Shown: positions 1-15,300, numbered from the stretch's first letter. The stretch: DNA of 64,000 bases from Sapria himalayana (GCA_029783825.1 JAREIK010001468.1:2800761-2864760); one strand, 5' to 3'. Program-made: numbers and translations. The notes: a model not told the origin generated them from the letters alone.

Positions 1-190
1 GACACTATAGAGGCACTACAGGGGCACTATAGGGGCACTACAGGAACACTATAGAGGCACTATAGGGGCACTACAGGAACACTATAGGGGCACTGTGGGG
101 ACAATATAGGGGCACTGTGGGGACAATATAGGGGCACTGTGGGGACAATATAGGGGCACTGTGGGGACAATATAGGGGCACTGTAGGAGC
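1..190. repeat. 22-bp minisatellite
   Basis: Four perfect tandem copies of a 22-bp unit (core ggggcactgtgg) lie at 87-174, with a partial copy after them and degenerate versions (cactatagggg / cactacagg) back to base 1. The array probably continues beyond the window. It lies just downstream of the stop codon of the Cdc14-like gene (203), so it may fall in that gene's 3' UTR or just past it. Confidence 0.9.
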
Positions 191-202
191 ACAAAAGGGA
201 CA

Positions 203-425
203 CTAATGGTCCAAAGACTCGAGCAATCTTAGGGCATGGACACGCAGAGAAGACAGCCTCTGCTCTGGGTCAAGCATGGAGCTGAACTGACTGGCTGCCC
301 ATATCAAAGAGGCACTCACCTCGCCCAAAAGTTGTCTAATATCTTCATGTATTCGAGCCACCACCGGGGTTTCTTTCACATTAACAAGTCCAGCAAGCAG
401 CAGTAAAAACTCCCCACATTTTACC
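203..425 (-). CDS. Cdc14-like gene, last coding exon
   Basis: Acceptor GGTTAG|GGTAAA. It codes [47 protein letters not shown] and ends ESLDH followed by TAG (205-203). Family members stop at nearly the same place (ESLDLY), so the C-terminus looks natural rather than truncated. Confidence 0.87.
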
Positions 426-3400
426 CTAACCACAAACAGCAGAAGCACACAGCCTTGACTGTATTCTCAATGAACAAGAAGGGTACCCAAGGAAAAAAAA
501 AAGTAATAATCATGGAAAAGGTTAAATGGGAAGGGCAAAAATGAAATATTATGTCAGTATGACTATAAGTATTTAGTGGGAAGGGAATAAAATATATAAA
601 ATCAACATGAAAGGTTAAAAAAAAAAAAAAAAGAAAGAGTTTTGAATCAGGGAGAAGAATTATAAAAATCATAAATGCCTAAAATACCCTTTTGATATGA
701 CACGGCAATAGTTATGCCACGCGTCATGTCAACAACCATATTAGAAAACAAGACTATATTTTATTCAGAATATCTTATGTGGGACATTTTTTTACCACAC
801 TTTTCTCATGCTCAGGGCCGAACATCTGTAGCATGAAGTTTTTGCAGGACAAGTCACACAATATATAGAAAGTCTCACACTATATAGACGCCATATATAA
901 ACACACTTTATTATCTGCAGCGTAAAGCTTTTGCAGGACTAGATACCTACAAGTGGCCCATAAAACCTCTAATACTATATTAGAAAATGAGATCAGGTCG
1001 GACTCATCCCCAAAAGCTAGCTTGCCGAGAGAGAGAACTCATACCATATATAAAGTATAAGCACTATATTGTATTACGAATTTTAATGTGAGACAATTTT
1101 TTTTAGTATTTAATTACCTATTTTAATAAAATTTTAACTTTTTTTACTCTCTCATCCTCTCTCTCATCCACCCTCTCTCTCTCTCTCATCCACCCTCTCT
1201 CTCTCTCATTCCCCCCTCTCTCTCTCTCACTCATCCCCCCCCTCTCTCTCTCTCATCCACCCTCTCTCTCTCTCACTCATTCCCCCCTCTCTCTCTCTCA
1301 CTCATCCCCCTCTCTCTCATCATCTATCTCTCTCTGTCTCATCATCTCACTCACACACACACCGACACACACACTCTCTCCCTCTCTCTTCCTCACCCCT
1401 CTATGTGCTCTCTTTTAGCTTCCTCCATGTCTCTCTATATGTCACTTCGCTTTGACTGCCCCACTCTCACGTAACATCTAAATACTTATGCGTACGTATA
1501 ATAACATTTTTCAAGCAAAAAATATTGTTTACATAATGTGTATTGTTTGAGTCAATAGCATGTATGTTTCTATTTCAAGGGGAAAACATTTTATGAATTT
1601 TAAACTAATGCGCATAATCAAATATTCACGCCAAAAATATTATCTTGAAAAGTTTATATGGGTGTCTACAAATTAAGAATATATTTTGTCGAGAATTTTT
1701 GAGCCCCTAGATGCTAATTTTTGCAAACCTTATTTCCCTCATGATGATTTTTTCTTTTTTTTCAAAACCCTAAAGCATAATCATTCTCATAGAAAAATGG
1801 TGAATAGTAGCCTATGCACGAGCCTTGAGATCCCAAAGATAAGGCCTCCATGCCAACAGTATAAATAAAGCAATCGGCAAAGATACACAATGGTGTGCAT
1901 GCCCCAACATCCCTGGGGATTGAACTCGTGTCCTCGGGGCTCTAGGCGGCTTGCCCATTTGCCAATCGAACTATCATATTGTTGGCGTGTGAGCATGCGA
2001 TGAGCATCGATACAAGTTCAAGGTCGTATCTTATTTTGATTACAAAGTGAGAAACCAACGGCATAGTAGTCTGGTTGGCAAAGAGGAAGAATACTCTTAC
2101 TCTGAGATCACGAGTTTGATCCCCAAAGATGCTGGATGTGCTCCCCAAGATGTTTGTTAGTTGGATCTATCATGCTGTTGGAACGGGAGCCTTACTCTTG
2201 CCCGCTCCAACTCATGGGCCCCGAGGAGGCCCATATGAAAGCAATCCTCTAATGACATAAGCAATCCTCTGGTGGCATAACGAAAAAAAAAAAAAATAAT
2301 AATTAATTATTATACCTTAGATTTTCATCAACTTTTTTGTCCTTGAGTAATATCATCACCGCCTCAATACCACCGGAACCTTCAAATTCCTAAAAAAAAA
2401 AAAACAATAAAATTCCCATAACATAATGATTTTATTGACAAAAAATTAATCCAAAATATAATGGCCTAGCATATCCTTATTTACTATATACCCCATTATA
2501 GGTAAACACAAAAATAAAATGAAATAATAAAATAAAATACATCCCAAGGCTACGACTGCAAGCATAAAATCGCTAAAAATAACATGACGCTCTAGGGCAA
2601 TGGTCGGAAGGTATTGATATTTTGACAATATTACCCCCCAAAAATTAAATATACTACCCTTAGATTAAACGCCAAATATTCTCTCCAACAATAAATGTTC
2701 CCTTTGTGATTATACTATATACACGCGCGCGCGCTAATATGTTGTGATAGACAAGTGAATAAAAGTAATTAATCTTAATATATAAATCAATTCATGAAAA
2801 ATCAAATTAAAAATAATATCATATTGCGAGATATTATATTTGCACTTAATCTAAAAATAATAATTTATTAAATATTTTTTGAAAAAGCAAAATTTTCTTT
2901 TTATAAAAGTATAAAACCCAATAGCAGATCATAATCACTAAAAAAATTTCAAAGATCAAATACTTATTCGCATATCAAATAATACAAAAAATAAATAAAA
3001 TAATATGTTAAGAAAATAATTAATAATACTAATAAAATATGGTAATTTATTGTTATTCCTCATCTTTTCTCTCTCTTACTATGATTCTCTATGTCAAAAT
3101 ATTCTAATCTTTTAATTTTTTTTTTTTGCATTTACAAATTATTATTATTAATTAATATTTTATTAATAAATATTTATAATTTATAATTATGATAATTTTA
3201 TTTATTTTAAATACTAGATAATTATAAAATTATATTCCACTCCAAATACTCTAAAAAATTATAGATGAGTTTGATATAATAATAACCATATCGAAAAGTC
3301 CAAAAATAATTTGCTTCTCATTCATATGTTAGACTACACACCTAAAAAACCTAGAATACGTAAACAAACGTCACATGTTTAGAATCATTTAACATAATTA

Positions 3401-6400
3401 AAAATAAAAATATTAAATTAATCAAAAAAATTTATCTAATATAAATATTATAAAAAAAATTTTAACTAGAAAACTAATAATATGATTAAATAATAAATGA
3501 AATATGCCAAACAATACGCGAATAAATATAATATATTAGATCATAGGTAAACTCAACTTAATAATGAAATTATTGAATTCTAGTTAAGTTCAAGTTTAGT
3601 AACACTCTTTATTTACCATCACGAGTAGACTATAAAATAATTCATTATTTATAAAAATATATTTAGTCTACTTATCATAAAATTTCTAGATTAATTTGTA
3701 GGACTAATATACAAAAAATTTAAAAAATAATTAATAAATTTAGAAAATATTTGAGTGGTATAAGTGATGCCAATTATAAGGACTAGTCATGATGTCATTT
3801 CATCTGTATGCATCAATGCCCTCTATTTTTGATTCTAAATTAAAACTAAATAAAAAAATATTAAGATTTCATGAGATCATTAAAATACATAATTAAAAAT
3901 ATAATTTATTATATAATATTTGATAATATTTCAATAAATAGTATCATCATAAGTATATTCGCAATAATTATTAGAGAGGACCTCCTAGATGAGATTTTAT
4001 GTTTTATATATATGTATTACATAATAAATCGAATAGGACATGAAAATTTAAAAAAAATGTTGTCCTTGTTAGAACAAATTAAAAATGCATTAAAATTTAT
4101 TAAGATATTTAATAGACTACAAGAACATTACAGTCTATGTAAGTCAGCAGGCATAAAAATCAAACATATTCTACTAAATATCTAACAATATTTGAATTCA
4201 ATAAACCTGATATTGAAATAATAATTAATGAATAAAAAAACATAATTTTTATTTTTTAAATTTATTAAATTTTTATGATATGACAAACTTACATTCATAT
4301 ATGTACACTCTCATATGATGTATTACACTTAAGTGAAAATAATATTTATAATAATAAATAAATTGATTTCAAAAAAGTTTAATTTTTTGAATTTTTTATT
4401 TCAGTTATTTTTCAAAAAATTCAGTGATAAGTTAGTAAAAAAAAAAAAAAAAACAAATGACTGAATGTTAAAATCAAATTGATTTCAGTATTCAGCCAAA
4501 AAAATAAACACGCCCTGAGTCTCTCAGCCCTTATCTCCTTTTCCTAGAAAGAATCATATCTCATGTCTAGTGGGACACACACTAGGCTCCTCTTCCTAAC
4601 ACAAAGCTCCAAGAAAAGTCTCATAATTACTAGGAAGAAGAGTCTAATGACACTCATAAACAAATGTGCAAAGGCAAGAGCATGAGCAGCTATTGGACTA
4701 CGAGAAATAACAGTTGAGCATGAGAATAATCCTATCAATATGATGTCTGAAGATGGATTCTTTTAGATTGAATTCTAGAAGGAGTTATCCTCGAGGATAA
4801 TCACATCAATACTAATAATAATTCTTCTAGCCTTTGAAGAGTAGCAAATATACCCTTCCTGAGTACTAGAGTACTCAATTAATACATACTTGATGGAATG
4901 AGAAGTCATATTATCTCTACCTAAAAAGATATCTGAAATTAAATAATTACACCCAAAAATATTGAGTAAAAAATATAAAAAAAATCTCTTAAAATATAAT
5001 AGCTGGTGTGATACTACCTGAGAGAACAAAAATCACTATTTAATTGATTAGAAAATTAGTTAACATTATTTCTTTCCAAAAGCAGCAAAGAATATTGATA
5101 TGTAGAAGAAGTATGTAGATTATTCCAACTAAATATCAATTCTTTATTTCAGCTATTTCATTTTGTGTATTAATACTTGTACATAAAAATATATTCTAAA
5201 ACATTATCAATTCTTAATATTTTAATGTCACGACCAAATTAAATTTATAATTTTTTATAATATTTTATAAAAATAACCAAAATTTGAAATCTTTTTTTAA
5301 AATTAATTATAATGTATATATAGTACAATAATCAACAAAAATAATAAAAAATCACATGTTATCATGTGTGATCATCATATAGAGTTCCCAAATATCTAAA
5401 AGAATCAGAGTGAATTATTCTCTCTTAATACTTTCCTAATGTGTTGGATAGGAAACTTAAGCATGTTTATCTAACTAACACGTCCAACATTCAATAGAAC
5501 TCACATCATTGATGTTTAATTTTAGAATTTTCAATTTATTCAATAATTGATATCAAAGCCGAGAGTGCATGATCAACAAATCAACATCTCATTCAATTAC
5601 TAAAGGAGCCATCTATCTAATATATTGATCTCAAACAAAAATATCAAAAAACAAAAAATACATCTCAACTAAAGGTAGCTAATAAGTGGAGTTTGGACTC
5701 GACCCGTGGCACAGCTCAATTATAATGGTCATGTCCGTTAAAATACCGCCACATGGTTGTGCCCTAGCCTTTGGATTTCAATGACATAAAGATTATGTCC
5801 AATTTAAATTAAAAAATTAAAAAAAAATTAAAAAAAATTAAAAAAATTTAAAAAAATTAAAATTTTTTTTAAACTTTAATACTTTATGAATAAGTAGTTT
5901 ATATTTTTTATTATCATCCCCAAGTAAAATTATTTCCTTTCTTCCCTCTCTAAATGTAACTCCCTCTTTCTAAAGAAATTCTCTGAATTTCTATCTCAAA
6001 TTTTCTGTGCTTTAGATTATTGTAGTAGAATTTTTTTTACATAACAATATTCCGCGACAAGCAATGAGTGAAATATAATCCGGCAAATCATGAACCAAAT
6101 CTATGAAATTATGGTTGTTAGCTTATAGATTTACAAGATACGCATCCACAATTCATTTGTTTTAGTTTTAAATATTAGATACTCAGAAACATCTTTTTTT
6201 ACTCTTAACTCTATAAAAAATATCAACTATTAATTAATATGAAAATGAAATTAAAATTATGAATGAGTCTGAAAGGTCTGAAAACCTAACTGAAATGTTC
6301 AAAATTAATTTGTCATGCTCATATGTCAACCCATGTGCCTAAAAAGGATAGATAAACAAATATTTTATGTTTAAAATCATTTTAATATAGTTAAAAATAA

Positions 6401-8417
6401 AAATATTAGAAAAAAACAAAAAAAAATTCAATCAATTATAAGTATTATAAAAAAATTATAATTACAAAATTATAATTTAATTTTGCTATTAGATATGTTA
6501 AACATTGCACAAAAAAATATAATACAATGAATCCTAGGAAAACTTAACCTGGTAATGAGGTCATGATATTAGGTCAACTTCATGTTTATTAGCCCTCTTA
6601 TTTGCTATTAAGAATTTGATAGAGAAAACATTATTAGCTTAGCTGATACATAATAGAAAAAGTCTTTCTCATCAAATTGCAGAAGATTCGAGACTAATTC
6701 ATTCTAATGATAAATATATCCAGCCAATAATTATATGATCACTAAGTTGACATATAAAACTGTTATAATATAAAATTAGAAAATTTAAAAATAATTTAAT
6801 AAATAATAAACTTAAAAAACAACATAAAATAATATTGATGATGTCCAATATATAGACTAGTCATAACGATATTTATTTCACATATATCACCATCTATTCT
6901 GTTAATTCTAATTAAAAATTAAATAAAAAAAATTATGAATTTATGAGATCATTCATCTACATTATGATCTTGTTATATATAAAGATATTTCGAGAACATT
7001 TAGGAAACAAAATATAAAATAAAATTTATAAGATAATATTTAATAATAATTTAAATAATTATATAATTATAAGTATATTATAAAAACAAATACCAATTAT
7101 AACCTAGTTAAGAATTTTTATTTTAAATGTGTATGTCACATAATAAACCTCATAGTACAAACAACCTTAAAAATAATTTCTTTCATTAAAATAAATTTAA
7201 AAATACATTAAAATATATTATGACATCCAACAAAGTACATAAATTTTATAATCTATGTAAATTAGTCTGCATAAAAAAAAATTCGACTCAATATTAAATA
7301 TTATTTGAATTCTGCTTACTTGATATTGAATTCACATATTTGTTACCAACATATTACATCAAATTTCATTAATAATAAAATCAATGAAATAATAATTAAT
7401 AAATTAAATTTGAACGTACAATTTTCTTTTTTAAAGTTCATAATTTTTTAAAGATACGATAAACTTATATTCGTGTATATATACACTCTCACATCTTGTA
7501 TTGCATTATATAAATATATAACAAGATTAATATCTTGAATCAATATAGATAACAAATATATTTTGATCACATCACTATAATGAATTTAAAATATTAAACT
7601 ATTATTTTATTTCTTTATTACTTAAAAATATGTTGGAACCAACGATTAGATCAATAGTATAAAAAATACAATGAATTACATATATAATTGTATTGACTGA
7701 CAATAAAAACTAGAGAATAAAATTTATAAATAATTAAAAAATTAATATAAATATTACGTACATAAGTTTCATAATTTTAAAGACAATTACTTTTTCATTT
7801 AGTTAGTAGCTAAAAATTAATGACAAAGTAATTTATCAAATAAAAATAAGTTATCAAGATACGTAGACACTGATTATAACTATATCTTATCCTAAAGTGA
7901 TGTAAAAAAAATAAAAATATTGAATTGACAAAAATAATATAAATTCATATTTTTTGTATTATATAAAATAACATATGATCTACTGACACATTCAAATATC
8001 TAATATAATGTCAGTCTATTTTTAATGTGATTATGAATATTATTTCAGATAAAAAAATATAATATTACAGCTAAATATTACAGAAACTCTACTATACATA
8101 AATTATTAGAAAAATACACAAATAAGTTTTTAAGATCAAGCCCAAACATTATAATTAAATGTGGATAATAATTTACATAATAAAATTTAAAACTGTGAGC
8201 ATTAGAATCAATTAAAATTAAAAATAATAATTAATATGATACTATCCAACATTAATCATCATGAACATTACATTACCTTTACAATTTAATCATTTACCAC
8301 ATTTTAATTTTGAAAGATTATGTTAATTTATATTTTGTCATTTTGAGTATGTATGTTTATATAATATTTTATTTTTTTTAATTTATTTAAGCTTTTGTTT
8401 TAAGTTTCATAATTTTA

Positions 8418-8448
<31 letters not shown>

Positions 8449-9347
8449 ATATGGAGCCTACTTACAGACTATATTTAACTAGAGCCTATATGAAGGTTGA
8501 AGTTCATTGCCTTGCAGTCGCAGGATTGCAGCTGCTGGCAGTGGCAGCAGGCTACACTATAACCCAGCCTGCTCGTGCAGCCCAGGCCCCAGGGCCCTGG
8601 AGACGAGGACGTGGAGACCTGGACCAGCCATGCGCACTGACCTGGCCAGGGCGCGAGGCTAGCCTGGTTCACACCCAGACTAATTGCAACTGCTCTGCGC
8701 CACACTCAAGCTAGCTTGGGTTAAGGGCATGCTGATCCTTGCATGACGGTCGATGCTTGCCCATGGGCCGATAGATGCTAGTTTTTTTCATGATCTACCT
8801 GACCCAGCAATGCCTGCCTGGTTTTTGGTAGCATGATTGGGCCACCAAAAACCAGGCCCAATCAGCCCGACAGCCCACATGTCGGGTGCTCTCATCACTT
8901 CTACCTATTATATAAATAAATTTAATGTATAAAATTTATATACACGCGAGTCTTTCTATATTATTTTAGTTTATATGTAATAAATTTATTAACAATGAAA
9001 AAATAATAATCTAAAAAAGAATAAATATATCAAATAGAGCTAAAAGAAATGACACTCAAAAAACACCAAACCATCCCAAGTTGGGTCTAGGATTCTAGAA
9101 AAGAAAATATTACTAAAATATCCTCAATCAATCTCAAATTACTTCAATTATTTTGTCAGAAAGAAAAGGCCAAGTTCAAGACACAGGTTGATAGAAGTTT
9201 GCAAACATTATCATTATAAAAAAAAAAACGCCACTACTAGTAATTTAATTTTCGCAATACCATATTAACAAAAACAAAAAAAGATAAATTATTCTCAATC
9301 TAAAATAATATTGGTACAAAAGTGTGCGTGCGTGCGTGCTTGTGTTT

Positions 9348-9386
<39 letters not shown>

Positions 9387-12300
9387 TGAGTGTTGACTGG
9401 AGCATTATTATGACTAGAAGAACAAATTTGTGTAAAACAAAAAGCATAAACACATAGTTTTAAAGGAAAAGTATTACACCACTTGATTGAGAGGCGAATC
9501 CAGCATAATTGAGATTAGAGCATCTAAACAGGCACTTTGTTCCCGTGGTCCTCTAGTTGTCAATATATTCATCAAGAGCTTCATAAATAAAACCACATCA
9601 TGAATGGATGTGTCGTAATTTGTTCAAGCATAACTATTTTATCATTTTATGATTTTCATGAATTAATGAATTAATGAATACATTTCTAGATTCATAAAAA
9701 AAAAAAAAAAAAAATACATTTCCACATTCATTTCCACTTGCATGTTTTAAATATTAAAAAAAGTTGACAAATTAAATATTAAAAATAATGAACAAATTGA
9801 CAACATTAAAGGTAAAGACATAATATAAAAAATATAATTTAAACAATCTCATAAAAGAAAATCCCTACTAAGAAAAATTTGGTAGAATAAAACCTTGAGA
9901 AAAAAAAATGCAGGTTTTATCATGGTGCTTATATAAGTGTCAAATGGGCCGGGCGGGCTGGATCTAAAGCACAGCCTCTTTCAGGCGTGCTGGCCCGGCA
10001 CGGCATGTTACAGTAGCGTGCCCGGGCCTGTGCCAGGTGGACGTTTAGCACGAATCATGTCATACTATGCCGAGGGTATTCGGCCCACGTGCCGTGTCTG
10101 TTTGGCACGTGAGCATGGCACGAGTGACCATGCGCCAAGTGATGCCCAACGGAAGTACGACGCGACAACGAAACTCTAATTTTCTAAAAAATCAACCGAC
10201 CCAACCCAACCCAATCCAACCCAAACCAGACAACCTGACCCAGCCCAAACCCAAAAGGATTTTGGACCATGGGCCCGTGGAGGGCATGCCCTTCAAAGAA
10301 TCATGTCGTGCCAATCACAGTCCCACCTGGCCCAGCCCAGCCCAGCCCTTTTGGCACATCTAGGTGTTTAATAAGTTATTATTATATTTAAAATATAATA
10401 TTATAATAAAATGCATAATTACATTTCCATGATGATGATGCGTAGTATTAAGTAGTTGCATGTTCTCAAACTATAACACGAGTTAGCCGTGATTGGACCG
10501 GGCCACCATTCCAGAGGGACAAGAGTCTTACCTGCTCCGACCCGAGAGTCCCAAGGCTAAGATGTCGATCATCTTTGATGCCAATTGAAATTTTGGCTCT
10601 TATATTATCTTCCTAACCATGTTAATTGCATATTTTGAAAAATAAATTTGCATGGAAATAAATGAAACATCATATACAATTATAAAATAATTAAAAATTT
10701 TAATTGACATATTTTTCACCATTCCAAAATATTTACCCTAAAAATTATAGTAATCAATAACAAGCTCTTAGAAACTATTAAGATGACAATATCCAACTTG
10801 ATCCTTTATTTCTTTCATATGTTTTGTTCATTCTTAATCATCATGTTTGTCTTCTTTCCGTGAGTTCTCTTTCCAGACAACTTAACTCTGACTTTATTTT
10901 TTTTGCTAATAATATTTATTTTTAAGAATGAAATATTTCTCAAAAAAAAATTTTAAAATTGAACATGATGGACTATATATTTTTCTTTTATAATAAAATA
11001 TTTCACTAAATATTTCAGTAGGGTTGATGTTGACTCACTACTTACATATTCTTTACTTAATCATTGATTATTTGTCAAATTAAAAATATTTTATCATAAT
11101 TTTAAAAATATTTCTAGATCCTCTACCTTAGAGCATAAGACATGCCATTTAAAAAAAAAATCATATTTTCACATCCTAACTACCAAATTAGTGTAAGTAA
11201 TGACTCATTTGATCTGGTATACTTAGATGTATTAGAACTTATAAAAGATGGGCCCCAAAAAAAGTTTAAGCATTTTGTTAATTTTATGATTAATTATTCA
11301 AGACCTACATGGTTGTTTATTTTTCATATTAGATCATATATATTTTTTGATATTCCAAAAATAAGAAATAATCAATTTAATAAAAATAATAAATAATAAT
11401 ATATTAGTGTATCTATCAAATAGATTCGACACATATTATACGAATTGCACAATCATACAAATGATTTCATGTGGTGACATACTCCTAAGATATAATTTTT
11501 TCATTCAAAATATCTTGTGACACTATTATCATTGCTTTGAACTTGATTTCGAAATGATCGTCTATCTCTTATTTTTCTAAGAGACAAGATTGCCTCAATA
11601 AAAAGTATTACAATTTATTGTAGACATTATCTCGATGCAAGCTAGTACCCAACTAGAATCTAAATTCCCGACTAACCATAAATGTATATGATCAATGAAT
11701 GAGATCCTCAGTCATAGAGAGTTCTCATAACTCATTATGCAAATAGTTGTGTATAAGCAAACATATTGAAAATAATTATACTGATTAAATAAGTTAGATT
11801 TTATTTAATAAAAGCCATATAATATTTCATATGATTTTCTTGTAACTAATAAAGTCGATCAAGAAAGTTGCATCCGACAAAAAATTAGTATATTGATCAA
11901 TCAAAGCATCTACAAAATAAAACTCAAAAGATGAACATAAAATTATCAAACTCAATCATAAATTAAAGTATCAATCATATACCTCTTTTATGATAAATTA
12001 ATATTTCTTATAGAATAATTTATCTTCATCCAAAAAATAATATTTGAGTCTTCCAACATATAACCAGCCTGCTCAATCGCAAATAAAATTTTTCTCAGAT
12101 TCTTCCGATCCTACAAATAAATATCAGTAAAAATAAAAGAATTAAAATTATATTGTCTGAAAAAATAACTCATACATAATAAATTAACAAGATAATTAAA
12201 AAATGAGAATAAGCATGACATAGATAAGTAACATAAATCAAAATTGAATACTATAATATACAATAGCTTTTAAATATTTTCTATTAGCTAGAATAATATT

Positions 12301-15300
12301 TTTATAATAAAAAATATGTATAATAAATATCATATGATTATCAATAATATGAATATTAATTCTTATGTCCACTTTAAATTGTCAATAATTTAGAAATATG
12401 AAGTAAAAAAAATGAGTAGAATAATTAATAATACTCAAAATAAAAAATTAATCTATTATTACCTTTGAGAAAAATTTTACTCTCTAGTAAGCGTGTCATG
12501 ATAAGTGCATAGTATGATAATTCTTGGTTGACTATGGTAGCATGCGTGTCGCTCTCGAGATTGTATAATACTCTCAGTTGCCTCTCTAAAAATAATATCA
12601 ACTATCTCTAGTATGACTCATTCTTTTATAATGCGTGCCTTAAAATAAGACTCATTCATCTGACTATTCTGTAAAAAACCTCTCTCCATATTCAATAGAC
12701 CAACTGAAATTAAGATTTAATCAATTTAAAATACTAAAGCATAAAATTATTTCAAGTAAATAAGTTGAGATTTCTAAAAAAGTAGTGTCAAAAATAGATA
12801 AATTTATCACCTCACAATAAATAATAAATCCCAATTTATAAGTTTTTTTTTTTCCAAATCACGACTTTTTGGGGCACAAATTCTACTCACTCAATCATGC
12901 AACAATGTGCAACAACACACAATTCGTGCACTCTTGTATTTCACTACCTCGATCATAGCATCCACGTAGTAGGCATCGACGCCCAATCACACACAATGGG
13001 TATGCGACGACCTTAATTAGTGGCACACAATAACCATGTGCCCTCTCTGTGCCTTACAAATTGTGTATGTGCACTATGTTGATACAATGCACATGATTTG
13101 TAACCCTCAATCACACACATACTATTGAGATCAAAATTTTCCTACCTTTTCTCTAACACCATATTAAATTTTAGGATGCAAAGAGAAAAATAAAAATATA
13201 ATCACACAACTTATATATATCATATATTAAATTTTCTTATATATTAGGAAAAAGTGAGTGGGGAAATCTATAGATTGGGCACTCTCATCGAAAGCATAAA
13301 AATAAAAACAAAAAAAGAAAATACAAAATAAAAACTACAACAGGATTAATTACCACTCATATGTAATGAATTCATCCATAATGATTCCTCATCAACAATT
13401 AGAAAAATCATTGGCATCACCTGGACTGCATTGTGCTGATGAGCAAATATCGTGCTTTCATGATGGAGAAGACAACAACATTCCAAAACATAAAGAGCAA
13501 GTGCAACTTCATCATCTGTTACGGGAGTAGTGATCACCATGGGTTCCACGCCAAATATGTGATCCAAGCTATCGACTTTAACACCCTCCGCCTCCTTCAG
13601 AGAATGTCGAAACAGCAGCGGGACAACTGATGATGAACAATAATCTCTCGCACATAAAAATTCTAAAGCATAATCACCAAAGAAATAATACTGCCACTAT
13701 TCATTTCATTCAAATGATTACATTCTTCCCCAAAATCAATTTTTTAACAATAGTCAGGCTATCATAAGGCGCTATTTCAGAACCTCAAAATAATCTCAAG
13801 TTACCCATAACTTAAGCCTGCTAAAGAAGCAGTTTCCATTGGGTGGCACTCAAATCCACATTTTAGGAAATTATCTACTATTGGCAGCTAAGATGAAAAT
13901 TTTTAGTAATTATAAGAAAACATGTGATGAGGTATCATAGAAATTTTTATAACTAGAATTAAAGAAACACAAAATCATCATGCAATATATTAAAACAATC
14001 GCAGAGATCCTATATTTTTATTTAAAATTTATTCATTTTTAGTATGTGTCTAGTTTGACCTTATCATGCATACAATTTGAGTTTTGTGTGTTCAACACAC
14101 ACAAATAGTGTAAGTGTTCATAATATAAGAGTGATTCGAGTACTAATTTTTTATGATATTATGAATGAAAGAATTGTGATATTTCATTAGTTTTTATAGT
14201 GGCATTGGTAGGGCGGTAACCGAGCCAAGCTGCTCGCGAGCTGCTCGGTGTTCGGCTCGTTAGAAGCTCGCTCGAACTCGTTTATTAAGTTAAACGAGCC
14301 GAGCCCGAACATCATTTTGAGACTCGTAAGTTAATTGAGCCGAGCCCGAGCACCCTCAAACTCGGCTCGTCAGCTCGTAAACAAGCTCGTGAATAGGCTC
14401 GTAAGCAAGCTCGTTAACCAGACATGTGAACAAGCTTGTGAACATGGAGAAAACTTGATGCACAACAAATTTTTCCTACAAATGAACATGATGAATATTT
14501 TAACTCTTGAACTTTAATTAAGTTAATTGAACTTTTATTATCTTATCTTTTTAATTTAGTTGTATGTTGGCTATTTTAGATAAACATTTTCTTTAATTCT
14601 CGAACATCATTTTGAGACTCGTAAGTTAAACGAGCCGAGCCCGAGCACCCTAAACTCAGCTCGTCAACCCATAAATAGGTTTGTGAACATGCTCGTGAAT
14701 AGGCTTGTGAGCAAACTCATTAACAAGGCTATTGAACAAGCTCGTGAACCAAGCTCGTGAACAGACTCATAAGTTAAACGAGCCGAGCCAGAGCACCATC
14801 AAACTCGGCTAGTCAGCTAGTAAACAGGCTCGTGAACAAGCTTGAGCCTACTCATTTAAAAATGAGCCAAGCCGAGCCTGCTTAATACTCGGCTCGACTT
14901 GGCTCGGTTACACCCGTAGGCATGAGAGTTGGAAATAAAAAATAAAATCTTATCTCATTGTCATTCAATCGATGAAGAATGATTGCCATTGACCGACTGT
15001 TAGATATTTTATCATTATAAGTGAAATCATTTTCTAGCTAATTTTTTTCTAAGTAAAAAATGTATTCGATGAAGCTCAACATATGTTTTGGTCATTTTTT
15101 AGCTCATGTTCTAAGCTCCATTTTCATAGACATGGAAGTTTATTGTCAAATCACTATGTTAAAATAAAATAAAAAAAGTCTACATCGCCAAGTTACCCAT
15201 GTTGATCCTCTGCCCTTGACTTGACCCAAATCAAGTAGAATTGATCTAACTAATTCTAATTATGTTTGGTTTTGATTGTGATTTTTTTCAATATGATAAT

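Larger units (their letters stand above)
426..2315 (-). other. Cdc14-like intron 4 (1.9 kb)
   Basis: AT-rich sequence with A/T homopolymers, a CT-rich tract and two oppositely oriented SINE-like copies. No coding exon is visible inside. Confidence 0.7.
2390..9479 (-). other. Cdc14-like intron 3 (7.1 kb)
   Basis: Extremely AT-rich. It contains a pair of diverged direct repeats, a decayed copia segment, a GC-rich island and microsatellites, listed separately. Nothing recognisable was seen in 2390-3249, 5600-6240 or 7511-8420 beyond AT-rich low-complexity sequence. Confidence 0.7.
9579..13420 (-). other. Cdc14-like intron 2 (3.8 kb)
   Basis: AT-rich. Holds a hAT element and copia remains listed separately. 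11400-13140 contains patches (for example 11880-12130) that resemble 21000-21400, suggesting a dispersed repeat, but no protein family was recognised there. Confidence 0.6.

Noticed and set aside
2058..2240. Possible tRNA gene
   Set aside because: A and B boxes are present but no credible acceptor or anticodon stems; better read as a SINE.
3871..4185. 104-codon plus-strand ORF
   Set aside because: AT-rich Ile/Lys/Asn translation; the equivalent stretch of the second direct repeat (6930-7320) is not open.
8451..8714. 87-codon ORF in the GC island
   Set aside because: An opposite-strand ORF of similar length exists; GC-rich DNA lacks stops by composition, and no family resemblance is seen.
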